Assembly: GCA_021769135.1 (NCBI GenBank)
Contig: JAETTM010000026.1
Coordinates: forward strand, 16,420 to 80,419
Length of the DNA stretch: 64,000 bases
Source of the DNA: Lachnospiraceae bacterium
GTDB taxonomy: Bacteria > Bacillota > Clostridia > Lachnospirales > Lachnospiraceae
Reading direction: 5' to 3'
Both the position numbers and the translations under genes were made by a program. The notes under the pieces are model-generated. The model made no database searches and was not told the origin of the DNA. It saw only the letters and a list, made by a program, of their open reading frames with translations. Shown here in pieces: positions 34,788-42,974 of the stretch (position 1 is its first letter; each line of letters begins with the position of its first letter).

Positions 34788-35588
34788 TTAGCACACCAAA
34801 ACCTCCAAATCCTCCGGAACATAAATATTGCCATGAAAATATTGTCTTCCTTCGGCCAGATACAGTTCTTTCCGGTTTCCCATATATTTATCTATGGTAT
34901 GGTACAAAAGGAGATTCTCGACATGAAGCCCCTGGGCGGTGAGACAGGCATCCTTGACCGTGGAATGGTGTTTTTCATAAGGTTTGTAGATATCCGCCTG
35001 GGAATGGAGGCAGAAAGCCTCATGCAGCAGCCATTTGCTGTTTTGGGCATATTCCCATAAGCATTTGCGGAAGGGTTCATCGCCGCAGCATGTAAGCTTT
35101 TCATCGTTTCCCAAATCCATAGCGAACCCATACTGTTTCGTTTTGGAAGACTGAATGTCGAAAAAAGTAAACTTTTTGCCGATGATTTCCCGTTCTTCCT
35201 TATCCTGTACTGCAATCAAATGCAGCCTGTCGCCTACGAACCGGTTCTGCTTTTTCGGAAGCAGGGTATCGGCCAGATTATGCAGGATGGCAATCACTTC
35301 ATCATGCCCGTAGATGCGGGCTTCCCCTTCATATTGCCCCTGGTTCATATGTTGGCATATGATTCTCATCATCCAGATAATCCCCAGAATATGGTCTATA
35401 TGTTTATGGGTTACAAAAATATCTTTAATATCCGCCCAAGGCAGATTCGCCTGCCGCAGCCGGTCTAAAACCATATTTCCCCCGCCCCCGTCCACCAGTA
35501 AGTGGCGGCCATTTTCGCTTAGAACGAAGCATGTATTATAGCATTGCATGGCAAGGGCATTTCCGGTTCCTAACATAGTAATTTTCAT
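34788..35588 (-). CDS. MBL-fold metallohydrolase (RNase Z-like)
   Basis: A 266-residue metallo-beta-lactamase-fold hydrolase. The zinc motif H-x-H-x-D-H reads as THKHIDHILG, with Lys-His in place of the first spacing. The N-terminus MLGTGNALAMQCYNTCF resembles RNase Z/ElaC and related phosphodiesterases. A late histidine (HEAFCL and KHHSTVKDA) would complete the metal site. It is convergent with the PAP2 gene. The start at 35588 follows GAGGAAATCC. The function may be RNA or cyclic-phosphate hydrolysis; I cannot tell which. Confidence 0.88.
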   Translation of the reverse strand: MKITMLGTGNALAMQCYNTCFVLSENGRHLLVDGGGGNMVLDRLRQANLPWADIKDIFVTHKHIDHILGIIWMMRIICQHMNQGQYEGEARIYGHDEVIAILHNLADTLLPKKQNRFVGDRLHLIAVQDKEEREIIGKKFTFFDIQSSKTKQYGFAMDLGNDEKLTCCGDEPFRKCLWEYAQNSKWLLHEAFCLHSQADIYKPYEKHHSTVKDACLTAQGLHVENLLLYHTIDKYMGNRKELYLAEGRQYFHGNIYVPEDLEVLVC

Positions 35589-35841
35589 TGGATTTCCTCT
35601 TAATTTATTCCCGCGAGCAATGAGCCAAGTAGACGCGCTTGTGCGTATATTTGGCGAATGCCGCGAGGGTCAAATACCCCGCCCCTTGGGGCGTTTCAAG
35701 CTTGATGCCCCGCTGCTTTGGGATGCGGAAGGCGAAATTAATTTTGCCGCAAAGTATTTGTACGTCAGAATCCCAATTTAGAACTACCCCTGCGCCTTAA
35801 AAAGTGTTAATATATATGAAAACGGTCGCGGACTGGAAACA

Positions 35842-35933
35842 GCAATATCCCGGAACAGTGCCCCCGAGAATTTCAGGGCGCTAAAAGCGGCATGAAATTG
35901 CTCGGAGTGCAGGGCACTGTGAAGGGCTGTTGC
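35842..35933 (+). repeat. 92-nt structured palindromic repeat, copy A1
   Basis: Outer stem GCAATATCCC/GGGCTGTTGC (one mismatch) and internal loop GGA/GAA. Stem 2 is ACAGTGCCC/GGGCACTGT (9 bp). A 6-base bulge follows on the 3' side, then stem 3 CCGAGAATTTCA/TGAAATTGCTCGG with one bulged G, and a small apical hairpin CGC-TAAAA-GCG. Tandem with copy A2 at a 105-bp period; the junction reads GCGGAACTAGAAACAG. Confidence 0.85.
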
Positions 35934-35946
35934 GGAACTAGAAACA

Positions 35947-36038
35947 GCAATATCCCGGAACAGTGCCCCCGAGAATTTCAGGGCGCCAAAAGCGGCATGA
36001 AATTGCTCGGAGTGCAGGGCACTGTGAAGGGATGTTGC
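35947..36038 (+). repeat. 92-nt structured palindromic repeat, copy A2
   Basis: Nearly identical to copy A1. Two differences are informative: the outer right arm is GGGATGTTGC, which repairs the single mismatch of copy A1, and the apical loop is CCAAAA. It ends 12 bases before the AGGAGG of the PatB-like gene. The rest of the gap 35589-35841 holds no gene that I can support. Confidence 0.85.
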
Positions 36039-36065
36039 GGAACTTCAAATAGGAGGAAAAATAAT

Positions 36066-37244
36066 ATGCCAGAGAAAAATCTCGATTTTGACAGGATAAT
36101 AGACAGGAGGAACACCAAATCCATTAAATATGATTTGGCTGCAAAGAGAGGAATGCCGGAGGACATACTGCCTTTATGGGTGGCGGATATGGACTTTCAA
36201 GTGTCCTCCTATATTCAGGAAGCATTAATCCGGCAGACGGAGCACGGGATTTTTGGATACAGCGATGTAGGGGAAGAATATTTTGAAATCGTAAAGGGGT
36301 GGATGAAACGCCGGCATGGCTGGGATGTGGAAGGGGATTGGCTGGTGAAAACGCCTGGGGTGGTATTCGCTTTGTCGCTGGCCGTAAAAGCTTTTACGGA
36401 ACCTGGAGACGGCGTTTTGATACAACAACCGGTTTATGGGCCTTTTAAAGAAGTGGTAGAGGTGAACGGCAGGAGGACCGTCAGCAATACGCTGGTATAT
36501 AAAGAACATAAATATTTCATGGATTTCCAGGATTTCGAAGAAAAAATCGTGAAAGAGAAGATAAAGCTGTTTATCCTGTGCAATCCCCATAATCCGGTAG
36601 GGCGTGTGTGGACAAAAGAGGAACTGATGCGGGTGGGGGATATCTGCCAGAAGCATCATGTGATTGTGGTAAGCGATGAAATCCATGGGGATTTTGCATT
36701 TAAGGGAAAGCATCATGTGTTTGCAGGATTGAAAAAGGAGTATGGGGAGTTTACCGTGACCTGTACGGCGCCCAGCAAGACCTTTAATCTGGCGGGGCTG
36801 CAGCTGTCCAACATTTTTATCAGCAACCCGGATTTGAGGAAGGCATTTTGCAGGCAGCTGCATATCACCACATACAGTGAAATCAATGTGATGGGATTGG
36901 TGGCCTGTGAGGCGGCTTATAAGGACGGCGACGAGTGGTATCAAGCCATGATGAAATATGTGGAAGGAAATATTGCGTTTACAAAGGAATATGTGGAAAA
37001 AAATATTCCCGGGGTAACGATGGCGGAGCACGAAGGAACCTATCTGGTCTGGCTGGACTTCAGGCAGCTGGGTATGAGCAGGGAAGAGTTGGAAGAGGTA
37101 ATTGTGCATAAAGCCAGATTGTGGCTGAATGACGGGGCGATATTCGGGGAAAGCGGAGCCGGCTTTCAACGGGTAAATGTGGCGTGCCCGAGGAAAATAT
37201 TGGAAGAGGCGCTGGAAAGGATGAAAAGGGCGCTTTTAGCGTAA
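36066..37244 (+). CDS. MalY/PatB family cystathionine beta-lyase/aminotransferase
   Basis: A 392-residue fold-type I PLP enzyme of the MalY/PatB family, which usually has C-S beta-lyase activity producing homocysteine or thiols. The start (DFDRIIDRRNTKSIKYD) and ILPLWVADMDF are family hallmarks. The PLP lysine is in TAPSKTFNLAGLQ, and PLP contacts appear in CNPHNPVGRVW and VSDEIHGDF. ATG 36066 with AGGAGG upstream is chosen; the open frame continuing up to 35892 only reads through the structured repeats. The leader contains two 92-nt repeats. Confidence 0.93.
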   Translation: MPEKNLDFDRIIDRRNTKSIKYDLAAKRGMPEDILPLWVADMDFQVSSYIQEALIRQTEHGIFGYSDVGEEYFEIVKGWMKRRHGWDVEGDWLVKTPGVVFALSLAVKAFTEPGDGVLIQQPVYGPFKEVVEVNGRRTVSNTLVYKEHKYFMDFQDFEEKIVKEKIKLFILCNPHNPVGRVWTKEELMRVGDICQKHHVIVVSDEIHGDFAFKGKHHVFAGLKKEYGEFTVTCTAPSKTFNLAGLQLSNIFISNPDLRKAFCRQLHITTYSEINVMGLVACEAAYKDGDEWYQAMMKYVEGNIAFTKEYVEKNIPGVTMAEHEGTYLVWLDFRQLGMSREELEEVIVHKARLWLNDGAIFGESGAGFQRVNVACPRKILEEALERMKRALLA

Positions 37245-37292
37245 AAAGGACATCTGCTATTTGCGGATGGAAAGGAAGGAATTGCTGTATCG

Positions 37293-37982
37293 ATGAAAAT
37301 AGTATTGATAAATGGGCAGAATCATAGGGGCTCTACTTATCACGTGGGGCGGCAGCTGGCGGAAAAGCTGGGCGGGAATATAAAAGAATTTTTCCTGCCC
37401 AGGGATTTCGGCGAGTTTTGTGTGGGATGCGGCGGTTGCTTTATGAAAGGTGAAAGGGCATGCCCCCATTATGAAAAGCTGCGGCCTATCACGAAGGCGA
37501 TGGATGAAGCGGACGTGTTGATTCTGACCAGCCCGGTATATGTATATCATGTGACAGGTTCCATGAAGGCATTTTTGGACCATTACGGATACCGATGGAT
37601 GGTGCACAGGCCGGAAGAGAAAATGTTCCGCAAGCAAGCAGTTTGCATTTCCACTGCGGCAGGGGCCGGTATGAAATCGACCAATAAGGATATGGCGGAC
37701 AGCTTGTTTTTCTGGGGAATCCCGAAAATTTACCGCTATGGCGTGGCCGTTCAGGCAATCAAGTGGGATGGGGTAAACGGAAAAATCAGAAAGAAGATAG
37801 AGCATGATACGGACAGGCTGGCAAAAGAAATAAGGGAAAATGCGGGAAAAGTGAAGCTGGGAATAAAAACCAGGGCATTCTTTTTCATTATGCATCTGCT
37901 GCAGAAAAAAGGGTTTAATGAGACGGACCGCATTTATTGGAAGAAGAAAGGCTGGACGGGCAGGAAAAGGCCGTGGAAATGA
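37293..37982 (+). CDS. flavodoxin-like NAD(P)H-dependent oxidoreductase
   Basis: A 229-residue FMN-type reductase. The N-terminus INGQNHRGSTYHVGRQL is the flavin phosphate loop. It is followed by FCVGCGGCFMKGERACPH, the cysteine-rich segment of the iron-sulfur-flavoprotein/NADPH-dependent FMN reductase family, and SPVYVYHVTGSMKAFLDHY, the usual second flavin loop. It would pass electrons to an unknown acceptor. It lies 48 bp after the PatB-like gene and may share its transcript. Confidence 0.9.
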   Translation: MKIVLINGQNHRGSTYHVGRQLAEKLGGNIKEFFLPRDFGEFCVGCGGCFMKGERACPHYEKLRPITKAMDEADVLILTSPVYVYHVTGSMKAFLDHYGYRWMVHRPEEKMFRKQAVCISTAAGAGMKSTNKDMADSLFFWGIPKIYRYGVAVQAIKWDGVNGKIRKKIEHDTDRLAKEIRENAGKVKLGIKTRAFFFIMHLLQKKGFNETDRIYWKKKGWTGRKRPWK

Positions 37983-37989
37983 TGGGAGG

Positions 37990-38205
37990 AATTCTTTTGA
38001 AAATAGTAAGGCGTTATCAAAGGAAGAACAAATAATAGAATTTATAAAACTGAACAGATATATCAATATGGGAAAAGCAACAGAAATTTGTGGATATAAA
38101 GCAAAATCTGCAAGGAGAAAAGTGATTGAACAGATGTTGAATCAAGGAATGATTGAACGGGTAGGCACTGGACCGGCAACCAAATATAAGTTGAAGCGTC
38201 ATTAA
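37990..38205 (+). pseudogene. orphan winged-helix C-terminal fragment
   Basis: About 65 codons without a start codon of their own. They encode NRYINMGKATEICGYKAKSA, then RRKVIEQMLNQGMIERVGTG and a lysine-rich end. This looks like the winged-helix end of larger ATP-binding (AlbA/Schlafen-like) or helicase proteins. The upstream part of that gene is absent; the frame instead runs back into the 3' end of the reductase gene in another frame. I treat it as a truncated remnant, though a very small DNA-binding protein using TTG 37996 as start cannot be excluded. Confidence 0.5.
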
Positions 38206-38225
38206 TATGTTTTTACGAAATTTTT

Positions 38226-38258
38226 AAGGGTCTCTAAAGGTCTCCTAAGGGTCTCTAA
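38226..38258. repeat. helically phased GGTCTC repeats before the YjbR gene
   Basis: AAGGGTCTCTAA occurs at 38226-38237 and 38247-38258 (21-bp period), with a third GGTCTC between them, about one helical turn from each. It lies just upstream of the YjbR start. Operator or simple duplication. Confidence 0.5.
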
Positions 38259-38281
38259 TGTATAGTTGAGGAAAATTGGCG

Positions 38282-38611
38282 ATGAAAACAAAGGAAGACG
38301 TAATAAAATATGGATTATCTTTCCCCAAAACCTATCAGGATAGCCCGTTTCACGATGATAATTGGATACTCATACGTATCAGGGAAACGAAAAAGGCTTT
38401 TGCATTTATTTATGAGCGGGAAGGGAATGTATGGGTGAATGTGAAAGTTTCGCCGGAATGGAGGGATTTCTGGCGGGATGCTTATGATGGGGTAATACCG
38501 GCTTACCATCAGAACAAGGAGCATTGGAATACCATTATCCTGGATGGCTCGGTGCCGGAAAAGGATGTAAAGAGGATGATTGCGGAAAGTTATGATTTGG
38601 TAGTCGGATGA
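38282..38611 (+). CDS. MmcQ/YjbR family protein
   Basis: A 109-residue protein of the MmcQ/YjbR family (cyaY-like fold, putative DNA-binding). The family start KEDVIKYGLSFPKTYQDSPF is preserved. The later WVNVKVSPEWRDFWRDAY and PAYHQNKEHWNTIILDG, ending IAESYDLV, are the standard blocks. It is usually encoded alone and its cellular role is not known. ATG 38282 starts the family match; ATG 38276 would add two residues. Confidence 0.9.
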   Translation: MKTKEDVIKYGLSFPKTYQDSPFHDDNWILIRIRETKKAFAFIYEREGNVWVNVKVSPEWRDFWRDAYDGVIPAYHQNKEHWNTIILDGSVPEKDVKRMIAESYDLVVG

Positions 38612-38685
38612 AAGTAAAAGAATCATATGGTATGCTATAAAGGGGAGGGCAGACAGCTAGGAAGGAAGCAAATAAAGAGGCTGTA

Positions 38686-38714
38686 TTGCAACTGAAAACT
38701 GTATATGCTATAAT
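38686..38714 (+). promoter_or_regulatory. SigA-type promoter
   Basis: TTGCAA (38686-38691) and TATAAT (38709-38714), spacer 17 bp. It lies 235 bp upstream of the RelE-type gene. The sequence between holds a short unexplained frame ending DWDAHKMWVNEH but no gene that I can support. Confidence 0.55.
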
Positions 38715-38948
38715 TCCAGCATGGACGTATTATTCTGGAATATGCTTGGCTAAAAAGGACTGGGATGCCCATAAGATGTGGGTAAATGAACATTGAGTCT
38801 TCCCTGCAAGCAAAGGGAAAACTCAAAATATGTTTAAAGCAGATGATAAAAAATGGTAACAGGATAAGGGATAAATGTTCATTTCTGCAAAGCATTGTCT
38901 CAATGAAGGGAGCAACGGATAGTAGTCTGGAAGGGGGTAGGGGAAAAT

Positions 38949-39185
38949 ATGGTAGAGTACAGCAAAAAAGCAGTAAAATATATTAATTCTACCGATAGGG
39001 CAACAAAAGAAAGGCTACGCGAAGCGATTGAGAAAATCCCATTTGGGGATATTAAAAAATTACAGGGCATAAAAGATGGGTATCGTTTAAGGATTGGGGA
39101 TTTGCGTGTTCTTTTCACGATTGAGGGCGATATGATTTATATTGATAACATCATACCAAGAGGGCAAGCATATAAGAGATTATAG
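38949..39185 (+). CDS. RelE/ParE family toxin
   Basis: A 78-residue RelE/ParE-superfamily protein, short but complete. It begins MVEYSKKAVKYINS, with REAIEKIPFGDIKKLQGIKDG in the middle, then YRLRIGDLRVLFTIEGD and YIDNIIPRGQAYKR, the standard order of the fold. RelE-type toxins cleave mRNA on ribosomes and ParE types attack gyrase; this one cannot be assigned to either from sequence. The next gene, 10 bp on, encodes a small acidic antitoxin-like protein. Toxin before antitoxin is the reverse of the classic order. Confidence 0.87.
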   Translation: MVEYSKKAVKYINSTDRATKERLREAIEKIPFGDIKKLQGIKDGYRLRIGDLRVLFTIEGDMIYIDNIIPRGQAYKRL

Positions 39186-39195
39186 GAGGCATTGA

Positions 39196-39387
39196 ATGAG
39201 CAAAGAAATGTTGAAAGGGTTAATAGAACTAGTGCCAGATGAAGATGTTGAAACATTGTACAAAGTAGTTATAAAATTTATTCCAGAGACAGAGCCGGAA
39301 TCGGACGAGATAGCTGCTATCATGGAGGGCAGAAAGGATAGGGAAGAAAACGGAACAATTCCCCATGAAGCTATAAACTGGGAATGA
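39196..39387 (+). CDS. putative antitoxin of the RelE/ParE pair
   Basis: A 63-residue, acidic, helical protein (MSKEMLKGLIELVPDEDVETL at the start in part) ending in IPHEAINWE. The -INW(D/E) ending is shared with antitoxin-like proteins of this type in clostridia and with the broken chimera at 16070 (SDIEW). No clear DNA-binding fold is seen in the N-terminus. It has a GGAGG before the ATG and is cotranscribed with the toxin. A terminator follows. Confidence 0.75.
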   Translation: MSKEMLKGLIELVPDEDVETLYKVVIKFIPETEPESDEIAAIMEGRKDREENGTIPHEAINWE

Positions 39388-39452
39388 AGAATTTTTTGTT
39401 GACATCAACAAAATGACTGTAAAACTTTAGAAGGTAATATTCAAAAGAATAA

Positions 39453-39485
39453 GAAAGCCCTCGGAATGCCATCCGGGGGCTTTCG
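39453..39485 (+). terminator. hairpin terminator after the RelE-type pair
   Basis: GAAAGCCC-TCGGA pairs with TCCG-GGGGCTTTC around ATGCCA. It is a strong stem that ends in CGCTTGC rather than a long T-run. Confidence 0.55.
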
Positions 39486-39604
39486 CTTGCTCCAGCTTGA
39501 ATCAGCCATCCGTGTAGGGGCGATTTATAAGCAGAATGTGGACGAAATAAAACGGATATAATAAAAGTATTTTTATCACTTTACACAGTTTATTCATAGT
39601 ATGC

Positions 39605-39610
39605 TATAAT
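39605..39610 (+). promoter_or_regulatory. extended -10 promoter of the two-component system
   Basis: TATAAT at 39605-39610 is preceded by TATGC, an extended -10 (TG) element. The -35 is weak (TTTACA at 19-bp spacing). It lies 58 bp before the response regulator. Confidence 0.45.
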
Positions 39611-39667
39611 TTGATATATGATTTTGAGGTTTCCCAACTAAAAATTATGATTTCAGGAGCAGCATAA

Positions 39668-40339
39668 ATGAAAATTCTTATCGTAGAGGATGATTATACC
39701 TTGAATAACGGCATTGCCCTTTCATTAAACGGCGAAGAAACCCTTCAGGCGTTCAGCCTTGCCCAGGCGCGGAGTTTGTTTGACGAAAACATAGATTTGG
39801 TGATTCTGGATATTAATCTGCCCGATGGCAGCGGCTTGGATTACTGCCGGGAAATACGGGAAAAGAGCGGAGCGGCGATTATTTTCCTGACCGCCAACGA
39901 TATGGAAATCGACATAGTGACCGGCTTAGAGACCGGGGCGGATGATTATATTACAAAGCCCTTTTCCCTTATGGTGCTCCGGGCCAGGGTCAATGCGATT
40001 TTTCGCAGAAAGCAGGGGCGGGAACGGGCGGAAAATGGCGGCACGGGGGATAGCTTTAGCCAGGGGGATTTTTTCTTTGATTTTGAACGGATGCTGTTTA
40101 CAGTGGACGGCGGGCCGGTGGAACTTAGCAAGACGGAACAGAAGCTGTTAAGGCTTCTTGTATCAAACCGGGGAATAACCCTTTCCAGGGAAATGCTGAT
40201 GGAGCGCATCTGGACGGATGGGGCGGAATTTGTGGAAGAAAATGCATTGTCGGTAACGATGAACAGGCTGCGCACTAAGCTGCCGGGAATCCCGGTAAAG
40301 ACAGTATACGGGATTGGTTATGTTTGGGAAAAAGGGTAA
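39668..40339 (+). CDS. OmpR-family response regulator
   Basis: A 223-residue response regulator. The receiver domain has the acidic pair EDD at residues 7-9, the phosphorylated Asp48 in LVILDINLPDG and the lysine in DYITKPFS. The C-terminal winged helix reads ELSKTEQKLLRLLVSNRG and TVYGIGYVWEKG. It should activate the ABC exporter at 42303 when phosphorylated by the kinase encoded next, in the manner of BceR/VraR-like peptide-response systems. The exporter is separated from it by a toxin-antitoxin module. Confidence 0.93.
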   Translation: MKILIVEDDYTLNNGIALSLNGEETLQAFSLAQARSLFDENIDLVILDINLPDGSGLDYCREIREKSGAAIIFLTANDMEIDIVTGLETGADDYITKPFSLMVLRARVNAIFRRKQGRERAENGGTGDSFSQGDFFFDFERMLFTVDGGPVELSKTEQKLLRLLVSNRGITLSREMLMERIWTDGAEFVEENALSVTMNRLRTKLPGIPVKTVYGIGYVWEKG

Positions 40340-40385
40340 AGCTGCGGGAAATAGATGAAGTAGTGGAAAAGAGATAATTAGAAAA

Positions 40386-41300
40386 ATGGGCATAAATATA
40401 TTTGGAGAAGAAAATTTGCTTTTATGGGCTGTCATCATACTTCTTGGGGCGCTGGGAATTTTGTATTACAGGGTACAGCGGGAATGGAGGTATATTGACA
40501 GGATGATTGATGCGGCGAAGGATGGGAGCTTTTCGGAAACGGAATTCAATGAAGGGAAGCTTTCCCACCTGGAATCAAAAATGTATCAGTATTTGGCGGC
40601 GGGCGGCCTTTCCAGGCAGCAGCTGGAAGAGGAAAGGGAAAAAATTAAAACGCTGGTAAGCGACATTTCCCATCAGACCAAGACTCCTATTGCAAATATG
40701 CTGTTATATACCCAGCTTTTGGAAGAAAATAAGAGCCTGGACGAGAATGCAAGAAATATAGCGGCGCAGATTGAAGGGCAGACGAATAAGCTGAATTTTC
40801 TGATTCAGTCATTGATAAAAACTTCCCGGTTGGAGAGCGGTATGATATCGGTGGCGCCGGGGAACAACCGGGTGGATGAGCTGATATCAAAGCTGGACTA
40901 TGCCGGAGCGGCTGCACAGAATGGCATTTCCTTTTCGGTGGGGGAAGTTCCCCGGCTGACCGCATTTTTTGATATGAAGTGGACATTGGAGGCATTGGAA
41001 AATATTGTAGATAATGCGCTGAAATACACGCCGCCGGGAGGGAGCGTTGAAATAGGGGTTAAAGATTATGAAATGTTTGTGCGCATCGATATCAAAGATA
41101 CCGGCATCGGGATGAAAGAGGAAGAAACGGCGAAAATATTTTCCAGGTTTTACCGTTCCCCCGCAGTGAGCGGGAAAGAAGGCGTGGGAATCGGCCTATA
41201 TCTCGTGAGGGAAATTTTAAGCAGAGAGGGCGGATATGTAAAGGTGGCTTCCCGGCCGGGGGAAGGCTCCGTGTTCTCGGTTTTTTTAGCAAAACAGTAA
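40386..41300 (+). CDS. intramembrane-sensing histidine kinase
   Basis: A 304-residue kinase with a single transmembrane helix near residues 13-29 (WAVIILLGALGILYY) and no sizeable outside domain. The phosphorylated His96 is in VSDISHQTKTPIANM. The ATPase part has the N box NIVDNALKYTPPGG and the G boxes DTGIGM and GVGIGLYLVREI. Such small kinases usually sense through the FtsX-type permease of a linked ABC exporter, here the gene at 42962. It begins 46 bp after the regulator. Confidence 0.93.
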   Translation: MGINIFGEENLLLWAVIILLGALGILYYRVQREWRYIDRMIDAAKDGSFSETEFNEGKLSHLESKMYQYLAAGGLSRQQLEEEREKIKTLVSDISHQTKTPIANMLLYTQLLEENKSLDENARNIAAQIEGQTNKLNFLIQSLIKTSRLESGMISVAPGNNRVDELISKLDYAGAAAQNGISFSVGEVPRLTAFFDMKWTLEALENIVDNALKYTPPGGSVEIGVKDYEMFVRIDIKDTGIGMKEEETAKIFSRFYRSPAVSGKEGVGIGLYLVREILSREGGYVKVASRPGEGSVFSVFLAKQ

Positions 41301-41423
41301 ATGGCCGGATTCTTTGTCTCGTCTGCACATTCGCACGGACTTTTTTAAAAGTCCTACTTTGCAGAAAGTGCAAAGCCTTGGACCGAATCGTTACGATATG
41401 CCCGCTACATTGAAGAAAATTTG

Positions 41424-41452
41424 TTGACGTACGCAAAAACGTACGGTATAAT
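41424..41452 (+). promoter_or_regulatory. Phd-YoeB promoter with two CGTACG palindromes
   Basis: TTGACG (41424-41429) and TATAAT (41447-41452) have a 17-bp spacer. ACGTACG occurs at 41427 and at 41439, with the CGTACG centres 12 bp apart, covering the polymerase site. The YefM operator of E. coli uses TGTACA boxes at the same 12-bp distance. Confidence 0.75.
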
Positions 41453-41479
41453 ATATGAGAAGAGAAGGGAGATGATATC

Positions 41480-41734
41480 ATGACTGCAATAAGCGTGACA
41501 AAGGCAAGAGAAAATATATATCAAATACTGGCCGATGTGAATAGCAGCAGCCAGCCAATTACAATTACGAATAACCGTGGGAAAAATGGAGTTCTTATAT
41601 CGGAGGATGACTGGAATGCTATTCAGGAAACATTATATCTGAATTCTATACCAGGCATGGCAGAAAGTATTTTGAAAGCAGGAAAAGAGCCATTGGAAGA
41701 ATGTTCCGTATATAACCCTGATGAGGAATGGTAA
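41480..41734 (+). CDS. Phd/YefM family antitoxin
   Basis: An 84-residue antitoxin of the Phd/YefM family. The N-terminal DNA-binding fold is read in TAISVTKARENIYQILADVN, then QPITITNNRGKNGVLISEDDWNAIQE, the family core. The C-terminus (ECSVYNPDEEW) should bind the toxin. It ends one base before the toxin start, giving a tightly coupled pair. Its promoter carries two CGTACG boxes that it probably binds. The module sits between a two-component system and its ABC exporter. Confidence 0.94.
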   Translation: MTAISVTKARENIYQILADVNSSSQPITITNNRGKNGVLISEDDWNAIQETLYLNSIPGMAESILKAGKEPLEECSVYNPDEEW

Positions 41735-42031
41735 ATGTATATCATTAGATTTAGTAAACAGGCTGACAAAGACAAGAAATTACTGAAAGGCGTAGGGCTT
41801 GATTCAAAAGCGAAGAAATTGTTAAGTATCATAGCGCAAAACCCATTTCAGAACCTGCCGCCATTTGAGGGATTGGTGGGAAACCTAAACGGTTATTATT
41901 CCAGAAGGATTAATATACAGCATAGACTGGTTTATCAGGTATATAATGTGCCGGTTGCTATCGAAGGAGTAGAATATAAAGGTACAGTCAAAGTTGTTCG
42001 TATGTGGTCACACTATGATGCTATGAGGTGA
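41735..42031 (+). CDS. YoeB/Txe family mRNA interferase toxin
   Basis: A 98-residue RelE-superfamily toxin of the YoeB/Txe branch. Visible are the N-terminal IIRFSKQADKDKKLLKG, the glutamate in PFEGLVGNL, the arginines in YYSRRINIQHRLVYQV and the C-terminal VVRMWSHYDAMR with the catalytic His-Tyr pair. YoeB toxins cleave mRNA at the ribosomal A site. All functional residues that I can locate are kept, so it is probably active. About 270 bp of A+T-rich sequence follows with nothing recognised. Confidence 0.94.
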   Translation: MYIIRFSKQADKDKKLLKGVGLDSKAKKLLSIIAQNPFQNLPPFEGLVGNLNGYYSRRINIQHRLVYQVYNVPVAIEGVEYKGTVKVVRMWSHYDAMR

Positions 42032-42302
42032 AGAAGAGATTGCCCTGCATCTCGTGTGGCCGTTAGCTATAAGGAACTCCATTTTTTCTTCAATTTATTT
42101 TTAATTCTTTTGTGTCAACAGGTCTATATAGAATCTTTTTTACCTCCATAAAATTTAATTCTTTCCATTCTGTAAGATTTCAGAAAGGATGTGGAAAGAA
42201 TCATTGGTTATATTGTTATATGTAGAAACAAGAAGGCGGTATTATCCGTTTCAAAATATTTGCCCGATGCTGGCAGAATGATAGGAAGGATAAGGTCATT
42301 TT

Positions 42303-42974
42303 ATGGAAATTTTAAAGACAAAAGGGTTAAAAAAATATTACGGCAGCGGCGATATCGTTGTTAAAGCGCTGGATGGCGTGGACCTTTCGGTGGAGAATGG
42401 GGAGTTCGTGGCGATTGTGGGAACCTCTGGCAGCGGGAAATCCACGCTCCTGCATATGATCGGCGGCCTGGACCGGCCCACGGAAGGGCGTGTGGAGGTG
42501 GCGGGGAAAGATATATTTTCCCTAAAGGACGATGCTCTGACCATTTTCCGGCGCAGGAAAATAGGGTTCATTTTCCAAAGTTATAATCTGGTTCCGGTGC
42601 TGAATGTATATGAGAATATTTCGCTGCCCATTGAGCTGGACGGGAACCGGGTGGATGAAAAATATCTGGACAGGATTATCCGGACATTGGGGCTGGAAGA
42701 AAAAGTGAATAACCTGCCAAACCAGCTTTCCGGCGGACAGCAGCAGAGGGTGGCCGTAGCCCGGGCGCTGGCATCCAAGCCGGCCATCGTGTTGGCGGAT
42801 GAACCGACGGGAAATCTGGACAGCAAGACCAGCCAGGATGTGATGGGGTTTTTAAAGGTGACAAGCGAGAAATTCAAGCAGACCATCGTGATGATTACCC
42901 ATAATGAGGAGATAGCTCAGATGGCGGACCGGATTATCCGTATTGAGGATGGGAGGATTGCATGTTTAAAGTAA
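42303..42974 (+). CDS. ABC transporter ATP-binding protein (LolD/MacB-like)
   Basis: A 223-residue ATPase. Walker A is GTSGSGKST, the signature is LSGGQQQR and Walker B is [12 protein letters not shown], followed by the H-loop TIVMITHN. The [10 protein letters not shown] form is typical of partners of FtsX-type permeases. It overlaps the permease gene by 13 bp. With the two-component system upstream it forms a peptide-antibiotic sensing and resistance unit by family resemblance. The target compound is unknown. Confidence 0.95.
   Translation: MEILKTKGLKKYYGSGDIVVKALDGVDLSVENGEFVAIVGTSGSGKSTLLHMIGGLDRPTEGRVEVAGKDIFSLKDDALTIFRRRKIGFIFQSYNLVPVLNVYENISLPIELDGNRVDEKYLDRIIRTLGLEEKVNNLPNQLSGGQQQRVAVARALASKPAIVLADEPTGNLDSKTSQDVMGFLKVTSEKFKQTIVMITHNEEIAQMADRIIRIEDGRIACLK

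Noticed and set aside
35892..36065. In-frame N-terminal extension of the PatB-like enzyme through the repeats
   Set aside because: The extension is only translated repeat (the same peptide twice), while a strong AGGAGG precedes ATG 36066, where the family match begins.
38786..38986. 66-residue frame before the RelE-type toxin
   Set aside because: It overlaps the toxin start in another frame and shows no binding site or family pattern.
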